Positions 1 through 5,053 of a stretch of DNA of 5,393 nucleotides are shown here, in pieces. The notes under the pieces were generated by a model. The model ran no database searches. It was not told the DNA's origin and saw only the letters and a list, made by a program, of their open reading frames with translations. Within the stretch, counting starts at the first letter, position 1. The number at the start of each line of letters is the position of its first letter. The stretch is from Desulfovibrio sp. Lineage in GTDB: Bacteria > Desulfobacterota > Desulfovibrionia > Desulfovibrionales > Desulfovibrionaceae. Where the stretch lies: positions 1 to 5,393 of the forward strand of contig JALHHV010000241.1 of assembly GCA_022837365.1 (NCBI GenBank). Reading direction: 5' to 3'. The translations under genes and the position numbers were made by a program.

Positions 1-23
1 GGGCGCACGCCGGGCATGAACTT

Positions 24-70
24 GTGCACATGTGCAACATGCTGCACGGACTCTGTGCCGCCGTTTGCAC
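24..70. promoter_or_regulatory. Putative upstream activator sites (TGCAC/GTGCA half-site cluster)
   Basis: Five copies of the half-site TGCAC/GTGCA, or its 4-base core, lie within about 47 bp. A perfect 12-bp palindrome TGCACATGTGCA sits at 25-36. GTGCA-N6-TGCAC spans 32-47, TGCAC-N7-GTGC spans 43-58, and GTGC-N8-GCAC spans 55-70. The TGCAC-N7-GTGC spacing is the symmetry known for NtrC sites (TGCACC-N5-GGTGCA). The cluster lies about 90-140 bp upstream of the start point expected from the sigma-54 promoter at 136-151, where enhancer sites for AAA+ activators usually lie. The repeats are seen directly; the activator role is inferred and the activator is not identified. Confidence 0.5.
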
Positions 71-135
71 GTCCGGCGCGGTTCCGCCATCCGGAAAAAC
101 GACCCAACATACCGTACAAACAGGACAAGCATGTT

Positions 136-151
136 TGGCACGGTCCCTGCT
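136..151 (+). promoter_or_regulatory. Sigma-54 (RpoN) -24/-12 promoter
   Basis: The sequence TGGCACGGTCCCTGCT matches the sigma-54 consensus TGGCAC-N5-TTGC(A/T) at every position except one (C for the first T of the -12 element). The invariant GG (137-138) and GC (149-150) are exactly 10 bp apart. Transcription would start near 162, giving a leader of about 28 nt to the ATG at 190. Sigma-54 promoters require an AAA+ enhancer-binding protein, so the gene downstream should be switched by a specific signal rather than expressed constitutively. Confidence 0.8.
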
Positions 152-189
152 AACCTTGTGGCGTAACGGAACAAGGAGCCGCAGAAGAC

Positions 190-375
190 ATGCACACTCC
201 CGAAACTTGCCGCAGCGAAGCGGCAACCCCTCCTCACCTGGATGCCCTTATCGGTGCCCTTCCCGAAGAAGACAGGGAAGCCGTCGTGGCCCTGGCGGCC
301 CTCTGGCGGGAAGCGCAGCGCATATCCCCGGCATCCCCGTCCATCCTGGACACCTCCCCCGTCAGCTTCAGCTAG
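190..375 (+). CDS. Small protein of 61 residues, sigma-54-driven, function unknown
   Basis: I do not recognise this protein. The ATG at 190 has a good Shine-Dalgarno AAGGAG at 173-178, 11 nt upstream, and the gene lies about 28 nt downstream of the predicted start of a sigma-54 promoter. The product has 61 residues, no signal peptide and no membrane segment. After a polar N-terminus with one Cys (residue 7), roughly residues 17-45 (HLDALIGAL, then EEDREAVVALAALWREAQRI) can form one or two amphipathic helices with an acidic face. The C-terminal 16 residues are Ser/Pro-rich and probably unstructured. Codon use is G/C-ending as in the neighbours, supporting a real gene. It appears monocistronic: a 12-bp hairpin lies 49 nt after the stop and the next gene has its own candidate -10. 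A short regulator, adaptor or partner protein would fit the size, but the sequence gives no function. Confidence 0.7.
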   Translation: MHTPETCRSEAATPPHLDALIGALPEEDREAVVALAALWREAQRISPASPSILDTSPVSFS

Positions 376-424
376 CTGACCCCCCTCTGCCCCCGCCGGC
401 AAACCGGGCGAGCGGTTTCCGGCA

Positions 425-452
425 CCGGGGAGGCCCGCAAGGGCCTCCCCGG
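425..452 (+). terminator. Hairpin, probable terminator of the small gene
   Basis: A perfect 12-bp stem pairs CCGGGGAGGCCC (425-436) with GGGCCTCCCCGG (441-452), closed by GCAA, a GNRA-type tetraloop. The 3' flank is C-rich (CCCCTCCTC) rather than a run of T, so intrinsic termination could be weak. An mRNA 3'-end stabiliser is an alternative. It lies 49 nt after the stop of the 61-residue gene. Confidence 0.6.
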
Positions 453-504
453 CCCCTCCTCATCCCCGCGCATGCAAACGAACCGGCCCGCATCCCTCGC
501 GGGC

Positions 505-537
505 CGCGAAACGCACGGTCACCCCGTGCGTTTCGCG
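505..537 (+). terminator. Second hairpin in tandem, terminator-like
   Basis: A perfect 14-bp stem pairs CGCGAAACGCACGG (505-518) with CCGTGCGTTTCGCG (524-537) around a 5-nt loop, followed by TTT at 538-540. The + strand flank is slightly T-rich and the minus-strand flank is not, so it probably acts on + strand transcripts, backing up the hairpin at 425-452. A role as a protein-binding dyad cannot be excluded. Confidence 0.5.
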
Positions 538-597
538 TTTCCGGCCCCGCGCCGTCGCGGTTGCCCGCCGCCACTGGCCCCGGCGCGCGTCCTGTCG

Positions 598-603
598 TAT
601 ACT
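598..603 (+). promoter_or_regulatory. Possible -10 element for the ADP-ribosylglycohydrolase-like gene
   Basis: TATACT (598-603) matches the sigma-70 -10 consensus at five of six positions and lies 59 nt before the ATG at 663. No convincing -35 is present: the best candidate at 17-18 bp spacing is around TGGCCC at 575-580, with about half the bases matching. The start point would be near 610, just after the two tandem hairpins, which fits an independent transcription unit. Confidence 0.35.
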
Positions 604-662
604 GGAAAAAGGTGTCGCTCACCGGCCCGCCGCCGCGGGCCGCAACCCGCACGAGGTGCAGC

Positions 663-1571
663 ATGAGCAGGATACGCAGCGCCATTCTGGCGTCGCTGGC
701 GGCGGATTCGCTGTCGCTGGGGGCGCACTGGGAATACGATCAGGCGCGCATCGCGCGCCAGTTGGGCCGGGTGACGGACCTGCTGCCGCCCGCCCTCAAC
801 GACTACCATTCCGGCAAGGGCGCGGGCGCCCAGTCGCACTACGGCGACCAGACCCTGCTGCTGCTCCGCTCGGTGGCGGGCAAGGGCGGGTTCGACCTGG
901 CCGATTTCGCCGCGCGCTGGCGCGGCGTCATGGAAGGCGGCTACGCCGGGTACATGGACAAGGCCAGCCGCGAGGCCCTGGCCAACTTCGCCGCGGGCCG
1001 CGCGCCCGAACAGACCGGGGCCGCCACCAACGACTTCGCCGGGGCGGCCCGCATGGCCCCGCTGCTGGCCGTTCTCAGTAACGACGAGGAAGGGCTGGTC
1101 AATGCCGCGCGCGCCCAGACCCTGATGACCCACGGCAGCCCGGTCATCGCCGACGGCGCGGAATTCATGGCCCGCGCCGCCGCCGCCCTGCTGGGCGGGG
1201 CGGACATGCGCGGAGCCCTGGACCACGCCGCCGCGGCCCGCTACGCGGCCCTGCCCGCCGAAGACTGGCTGGCCTTCGCCGACATGGCCCTGACGGAAGA
1301 CACCCCCGCCGCCATCTCCCGCTTCGGGCAGTCCTGCGGCATGCAGGGGGCCTTCCTGGGGGTGGTGCACACGGTCCTCAAGCACGAGGCCGACCCGGAA
1401 ACCGGGCTCGTGGAGAACGTCATGGCCGGGGGCGATTCGTGCGCGCGCGGCCTGGCCATCGGCATGCTTTTCGGCGCGCGGCACGGCCTTGGCTGGATGC
1501 CCGAACGCTGGCTGGCCCCGCTGGCCGCCCGCCCGGACATCGAAGCCGCGCTGGACTCGCTGGGGGTGTAA
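663..1571 (+). CDS. ADP-ribosylglycohydrolase-fold family protein, divergent metal site
   Basis: The 302-residue product resembles the ADP-ribosylglycohydrolase (DraG/ARH, COG1397) fold, an all-helical family whose classical members use two Mg ions to remove ADP-ribose from proteins. The ATG at 663 has GAGGTG at 653-658. The upstream in-frame open stretch back to 24 is only GC-rich sequence crossing the hairpins. The N-terminus carries the family's first helix as AADSLSLGAHWEYD (residues 13-26), YGDQTLLLL at 60-68 stands where classical enzymes have the DDT motif, and AGGDSCARGLAIGMLFGA (255-272) stands where they have GGDTD plus the following helix. So the fold is recognisable but several metal-ligand Asp residues are replaced. 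The HW.YD / GDQT / GGD(S/N) pattern belongs to a recognisable subfamily related to J1-crystallin-like proteins, so catalysis as a classical hydrolase is uncertain. Predicted cytoplasmic, with no signal peptide. It is apparently monocistronic and convergent with 1716-2210. Confidence 0.85.
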   Translation: MSRIRSAILASLAADSLSLGAHWEYDQARIARQLGRVTDLLPPALNDYHSGKGAGAQSHYGDQTLLLLRSVAGKGGFDLADFAARWRGVMEGGYAGYMDKASREALANFAAGRAPEQTGAATNDFAGAARMAPLLAVLSNDEEGLVNAARAQTLMTHGSPVIADGAEFMARAAAALLGGADMRGALDHAAAARYAALPAEDWLAFADMALTEDTPAAISRFGQSCGMQGAFLGVVHTVLKHEADPETGLVENVMAGGDSCARGLAIGMLFGARHGLGWMPERWLAPLAARPDIEAALDSLGV

Positions 1572-1577
1572 AACGAA

Positions 1578-1615
1578 CGGGGGGAAGGGGGCTTTGGAAA
1601 GCCCCCTTCCCCCCG
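1578..1615. terminator. Strong bidirectional hairpin between convergent genes
   Basis: An 18-bp perfect stem pairs 1578-1595 with 1598-1615 (core GGGGAAGGGGGCTTT with AAAGCCCCCTTCCCC). The formal loop is only GG, so the real loop is probably the surrounding TTGGAA. It starts 6 nt after the TAA of the 663-1571 gene and lies about 100 nt beyond the stop of the minus-strand gene 1716-2210, so it can serve both. Neither flank has a long T-tract. The next segment to about 1645 (core CCGCAAACTTTTCGG) looks like the conserved tail I associate with such terminators in Desulfovibrio genomes; that association is from memory. Confidence 0.75.
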
Positions 1616-1658
1616 ACCCCCATCCCGCAAACTTTTCGGTTGGGGTATCGTGGTCATC

Positions 1659-1685
1659 AAGGGGAGTACACAAAGGGGAGTGCAC
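1659..1685. repeat. Two tandem 13-bp direct repeats
   Basis: AAGGGGAGTACAC (1659-1671) and AAGGGGAGTGCAC (1673-1685) differ at one base and are offset by 14 bp. They lie in the 3' region between the convergent genes, 31-57 nt beyond the stop of the minus-strand gene. No function can be read from the sequence; slippage duplication is the simplest explanation. Confidence 0.6.
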
Positions 1686-1715
1686 GGGTGCCGGAAAAAC
1701 GGCCTGCAACGTCAC

Positions 1716-2210
1716 CTATTGCACGGAATCGCAATCGGGCACGGTGCGGGTGGAGGCGTCCTTCAGTTCGGCCATGTATTCCTTGACCTTGTCCGAGCGC
1801 TTCCATTCCGCGAACAGTTCCTGCCACTTGCGCAGGTCCATGAAGTTCTTGTCCAGCTGTTCCTCGTGCGATTGCACCCAGATGTTGAACAACTGCATCT
1901 CGAACTGGAACAGGCTGCTGTCGAAGACCTTTTCCGAACTGCCCGCCTTCATCCGCGAACCGTCCACGTCCGAGGCCACGAAGCTGCACACCGCGTCGCG
2001 CGAGGTCTCGTAGGTGATCTCCTTGCCGTTCAGCAGTTCCAGCAGGCCGAACAGGTGGGGATATTCCTCGCGGATGCGCGTTTCCGCCGTTTCCGGCACG
2101 CGGATGAACAGCTTGTCCCCTTCCTCGGTGATGAAATAGAAGCGCAGCCAGTTCTCGAACATCAGCACTTCGCTGACGGCGTTGATGGCGTTGACGAATT
2201 CCGTGGACAT
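1716..2210 (-). CDS. Uncharacterised 164-residue cytoplasmic protein
   Basis: I do not recognise a family. The ATG at 2210 is chosen because AAGGAG (2216-2221) sits 5 nt upstream and because the sequence turns from Arg/Pro-rich, non-protein-like residues to a balanced composition exactly here; the open frame reaches back to 2378 without support. The product is soluble and acidic, with no signal peptide or membrane segment. Residues 18-38 (FENWLRFYFITEEGDKLFIR) are aromatic-rich and could be a beta-hairpin. Residues 44-60 look helical, and 96-150 form a charged, Trp/Phe-rich helical region (WVQSHEEQLDKNF, then KWQELFAEWKRSDKVKEYM). Cysteines are at 75 and 160. The pattern suggests a compact alpha/beta protein with a long C-terminal helical half, perhaps a binding or adaptor protein, though nothing shows this. 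It has its own promoter and leader and converges on the 663-1571 gene. Probably a lineage-restricted conserved hypothetical. Confidence 0.85.
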   Translation of the reverse strand: MSTEFVNAINAVSEVLMFENWLRFYFITEEGDKLFIRVPETAETRIREEYPHLFGLLELLNGKEITYETSRDAVCSFVASDVDGSRMKAGSSEKVFDSSLFQFEMQLFNIWVQSHEEQLDKNFMDLRKWQELFAEWKRSDKVKEYMAELKDASTRTVPDCDSVQ

Positions 2211-2284
2211 GGACACTCCTTGGCGTGTTCCCCCGCCGCCGGGAAAGGCCGGGGCCGGGGTTCGTGGTCTTCGATGGCCCCTAA

Positions 2285-2314
2285 CCGCACGGGACCGCAC
2301 GGGGCCGCACGGAA
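2285..2314. repeat. Three tandem 10-bp repeats in the leader of the 164-residue gene
   Basis: CCGCACGGGA, CCGCACGGGG and CCGCACGGAA follow each other without gaps, so CCGCACGG recurs every 10 bp, close to one helical turn. They lie 75-104 nt upstream of the start codon at 2210 and about 30-60 nt downstream of the start point predicted from the promoter at 2350-2378. They would therefore be transcribed. They may be an operator for a protein that binds one face of the helix, or an RNA element. Confidence 0.6.
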
Positions 2315-2349
2315 TCGCGTCCTGGCGCGGCGCGCGGCGGGGCACCCGC

Positions 2350-2378
2350 ACTATGGTGACGGCAGGGCCGCCCGTCAA
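2350..2378 (-). promoter_or_regulatory. Sigma-70-type promoter of the 164-residue gene
   Basis: Read on the minus strand, TTGACG (2373-2378, five of six consensus bases) is separated by exactly 17 bp from CATAGT (2350-2355, four of six). A run of six A residues (complement of 2384-2389) lies just upstream of the -35, a possible UP-like element. Transcription would start near 2343, giving a leader of about 130 nt that holds the triple 10-bp repeat and, near the ribosome-binding site, a GC-rich segment in which 2231-2235 can pair with 2256-2260. Confidence 0.6.
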
Positions 2379-2453
2379 GTACGTTTTTTCACAAGCAACA
2401 AAAGAACACCCAAGAACGAGACACGCTTTCAGGGAGCGCCCCTAACGCAGGAT

Positions 2454-2555
2454 TTTCGCTCGTTGGCAAGGAAAACAAGCCTGCCATGAGGGAGTATACT
2501 CTTATCGTATTCGACCGACATGGCAGGCGAAGTTTGACGACGCCAACGGGCGAAA
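2454..2555 (-). terminator. Long nested inverted repeat after the ABC gene, probable operon terminator
   Basis: Two arms of about 35 nt face each other. The outer 14 bp pair 2454-2467 with 2542-2555 (TTTCGCTCGTTGGC / GCCAACGGGCGAAA, one T-G pair). A short AAAC/GTTT pairing follows (2473-2476 with 2532-2535). The inner 10 bp are perfect (GCCTGCCATG 2479-2488 with CATGGCAGGC 2519-2528). The 30-nt centre contains a 10-bp palindrome GAGTATACTC (2492-2501). The outer arm begins 7 nt after the stop codon of the ABC gene. On the minus strand the inner hairpin is followed by TTGTTTTCCTT, so termination there is reasonable. The outer arms are more than a simple terminator needs. Confidence 0.6.
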
Positions 2556-2562
2556 GGACAAG

Positions 2563-3624
2563 TTAGGCATGAAGATGACAGCGCGCATGCTGCCCCTGTG
2601 CCACCGGATGCCAGCCGGGCGCGACGCGGCGGCACACGTCCATGACCTGCGGACAGCGCGGGTGGAAGGGGCAGCCGGACGGCGGGGCGATGGGGCTGGG
2701 CAGGTCGCCGGACAGGGCCGGGTGCTCGCTGCGCCGGGCCGGGTCGCGCACGGGCACCGAGGCCAGCAGGGCGCGGGTGTACGGGTGGGCGGGCGCGGCG
2801 AACAGCACGTCGCGCGGGGCCTCTTCCACCACCTTGCCAAGGTACATCACGGCCACGTGGTCGCTCATGTGGCCCACCACGCCGAGGTCGTGCGAGATGA
2901 ACAGGTAGGCCAGGCCCATGCGTTCCTGCAAATCGCGCAGCAGGTTCAGCACCTGCGCCTGTACGGATGCGTCCAGCGAGGACACCGGCTCGTCGCACAC
3001 CACCAGCGCCGGGTGGGTGATCAGGGCGCGGGCCACGGCCACGCGCTGGCGCTGGCCGCCGGAAAACTCGTGCGGGTAGCGGTCGGCGTGTTCCGGCCGC
3101 AGACCCACCAGTTGCAGCATGTCCGCCACCTGCCCACGCCGCTGTGCGCCGGATGCCCCGGCCACGGCCAGCGCCTCGCCAATGGAGGCCCCCACGGTGC
3201 GGCGCGGGTTCAGCGACGAGAAGGGGTCCTGAAAGACCATCTGCACCAGTTGCGCGGCCTCGGCGCGCGAAATGGCGGGCGTGGCCGCGTCCTTGCCTGC
3301 GCCAGTATCCGTTCCGGCAAACAACCGCCCGTCCAGCAGCACCTGCCCCGTACTGGGGGGCAGCAGGCCCACCACCATGCGGGCCAGGGTGGACTTGCCG
3401 CAGCCGCTTTCGCCCACCAGGCCCAGGGTGCGGCCCCGGTCCAGGGTCAGCGACACGCCGTCCACGGCGCGCAGCACGGCGGGCGTGGGGTCGAACATGC
3501 CCCGGCGCACGGTGAAGTGGCGGCCTGTTGTCTCGAAATGAGGCGGCGCGCCGGACACATGCCGGGCCGCCGCGAGAATGGCACGGGGCGGGGTGGCGCG
3601 TCCAGACGGTTCCCGCCCGTTCAC
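2563..3624 (-). CDS. Peptide/nickel-type ABC transporter ATP-binding protein (DppF/OppF-like)
   Basis: The 353-residue protein is a cytoplasmic ATPase that would energise import of di/oligopeptides or nickel complexes with permeases encoded elsewhere. Walker A is GESGCGKST (71-79), the Q-loop is Q132 in VFQDP, the signature is [14 protein letters not shown] (188-201), Walker B ends in D211-E212 (VVCDEP), the D-loop is SSLD (215-218) and the H-loop is H245 (ISHDLGV). All catalytic residues are present. The C-terminal oligopeptide/dipeptide transporter domain follows, with cysteines at 318, 324, 331 and 349, a cluster known in this subfamily and in some members linked to an Fe-S site. Length is normal. 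The start is GTG at 3624, with GGGAG (3630-3634) 5 nt upstream; the first 30 or so residues are variable. It lies 30 nt after the stop of the response regulator, so it is probably cotranscribed with the kinase/regulator pair. No DppD partner, permease or binding protein is visible. Confidence 0.93.
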   Translation of the reverse strand: MNGREPSGRATPPRAILAAARHVSGAPPHFETTGRHFTVRRGMFDPTPAVLRAVDGVSLTLDRGRTLGLVGESGCGKSTLARMVVGLLPPSTGQVLLDGRLFAGTDTGAGKDAATPAISRAEAAQLVQMVFQDPFSSLNPRRTVGASIGEALAVAGASGAQRRGQVADMLQLVGLRPEHADRYPHEFSGGQRQRVAVARALITHPALVVCDEPVSSLDASVQAQVLNLLRDLQERMGLAYLFISHDLGVVGHMSDHVAVMYLGKVVEEAPRDVLFAAPAHPYTRALLASVPVRDPARRSEHPALSGDLPSPIAPPSGCPFHPRCPQVMDVCRRVAPGWHPVAQGQHARCHLHA

Positions 3625-3654
3625 GCCAGCTCCCGCCAGTCGCCGCCCGCGCCG

Positions 3655-5053
3655 CTACAGTCCGTACCGTTTCAGCTTGCGCCACAGCGAGGCGCGGTCG
3701 ATGTCCAGCACCTTCGCGGCCTGCGTCCGGTTGCCGCCCGCCAGTTCCAGCACCCATTCGATGTGCGCCCGTTCGTTCTCGTCCAGGGTCATGGGGCGGC
3801 CGTCGGGCGTCATGCCTTCCCCGGCCCCGTCCGCGCGCAGCACCAGCGGGGGGCTGCCCTTTCCCGCAAGCCCGTCCGCCAGCGCCCGCAGGTCGGGCGG
3901 CAGGTCCGCCGGGGTGATGGTGTCGCCCGCGCGGAGCACGGCGGCCCGCTCGACGATGTTCTGCAACTCGCGCACGTTGCCCGGAAAGGGATAGCGGGCC
4001 AGCACGGCCAGCGTTTCCTGCGCCATGTGCGGGGCGGGCCTGCCCGTGTCGCGCGCGGCCTTTTCCGCGAAGTACTGGGCCAGCAGGGGCACGTCCTCCA
4101 TGCGCTCGGCCAGCGGGGGCATGCGCAGCACCACCACGTTCAGGCGGTAGTACAGGTCGTGCCGGAAGCACCCGGCGGATGGTGCGTTCCTGCACCGCGC
4201 GCAGCAGCTTGACCTGCATGGGCAGCGACATCTCGCCCACCTCGTCGAGGAACAGCGTGCCCCCTTCCGCCGCCTCGAACAGCCCCTTGCGCTGGCGCAC
4301 CGCGCCGGAAAAGGCCCCCTGCTCGTGGCCGAACAGCTCGCTTTCCAGCAATTCCTCGTTGAACGCCCCGCAGTTGATGGCCAGAAAGCGCGCCTCGGAC
4401 CGGCGGCTGAACAGGTGCACCATGCGCGCGGCCAGTTCCTTGCCGGTGCCCGTCTCGCCCAGGATCAGCACGGTGACGTCCGACGGGGCCACCTGCGCGA
4501 TGGTGCGCTTCAGCGCCTGCATGCACGGCGCGGCCCCCAGCAGGGGCACGGGCAGCGACCGTTCGCGCAGTTGTTCGCGCAGGCGGGCCACCTCCTGCTT
4601 CAGGCGGCGCTTTTCCAGCGCCTTCTGCACCAGCGCCCGCGCCTCGTCCAGGTCGTAGGGCTTGGACAGGTAGTGGTAGGCCCCGGCGTGCATGGCCTCC
4701 ACCGCCGTCTTCACCGTGGGGTAGCCGGTGACCACCACCACCTCGGTGTCCGGGTGGCGCAGCCGCACGGCGCGCAGCAGGTCCAGCCCGTCCATGCCCT
4801 GCATCATCAGGTCGGTGAGCACGAGGTCGAAGTCCGCCCCGGCCAGCAGTTGCAGCGCTTCCTCGCCGCTGGCGGCGGTGAGGGTCTCGTGCCCCTGCCG
4901 TCCCAGGACCAGGGCCAGGTTGTCGCGGGCGATGGCCTCGTCGTCCACCACCAGGATGCGGGCCGGGCCGGGGGTGTCCGGCGATTGGGGCGAATGCGGG
5001 GTCTGCGGGGCGGGGGGGACGGCGTTCGTGGTCCGCCCGGGTGCGTCGTTCAT
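3655..5053 (-). pseudogene. Sigma-54-dependent response regulator (NtrC family), disrupted by internal deletion and frameshift
   Basis: The gene would phosphorylate-switch and activate sigma-54 promoters. It starts at ATG 5053 (GGGAG at 5061-5065). Residues 1-30 are a Pro-rich tail. The receiver (31-145) is complete, with D37-D38, phospho-acceptor D81, T109 and K131. The AAA+ domain has Walker A GETGTGKE (199-206), the sigma-54-contact loop as GAFSGA (246-251, usually GAFTGA) and Walker B ending D270-E271. After V295 the frame is lost at 4168/4169. The protein resumes in another frame as [12 protein letters not shown] (arginine-finger region), then GNVRELQN and a C-terminal Fis-type helix-turn-helix ([20 protein letters not shown]), ending at TAG 3655. 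About 28 residues expected between the halves, including the Sensor I AATN motif, are absent. Unshifted, the first frame runs on to 2429 only because GC-rich DNA lacks stops. A sequencing or assembly error is the main alternative. ATGA overlap with the kinase implies translational coupling. Confidence 0.85.

Noticed and set aside
24..662. N-terminal extension of the ADP-ribosylglycohydrolase-like frame back to position 24
   Set aside because: It crosses two hairpins, the sigma-54 promoter and the small gene in another frame, and its composition is not protein-like. The start at 663 has its own Shine-Dalgarno.
1690..1703. Small hairpin GCCG/CGGC with an A-rich loop beyond the stop of the 164-residue gene
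   Set aside because: The stem is only 4 bp and the T-run lies in the loop rather than after the stem, so it is too weak to call a terminator.
519..1715. 398-residue minus-strand frame opposite the 663-1571 gene
   Set aside because: It is a shadow frame with Gly/Arg/His-rich low-complexity translation. The + strand frame carries the recognisable motifs.
2211..2378. Upstream extension of the 164-residue protein to 2378
   Set aside because: The added residues are Arg/Pro-rich, the segment contains the promoter and the tandem repeats, and AAGGAG sits right before the ATG at 2210.
2454..2555. Integron attC site as an explanation of the nested inverted repeat
   Set aside because: The outer arms do not carry the RYYYAAC / GTTRRRY core sites in the required positions, and no cassette or integrase is visible.
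2569..4212. 547-residue + strand frame opposite the ABC and regulator genes
   Set aside because: It is a His/Gln/Gly-rich mirror translation of well-supported minus-strand genes, with no motifs of its own.
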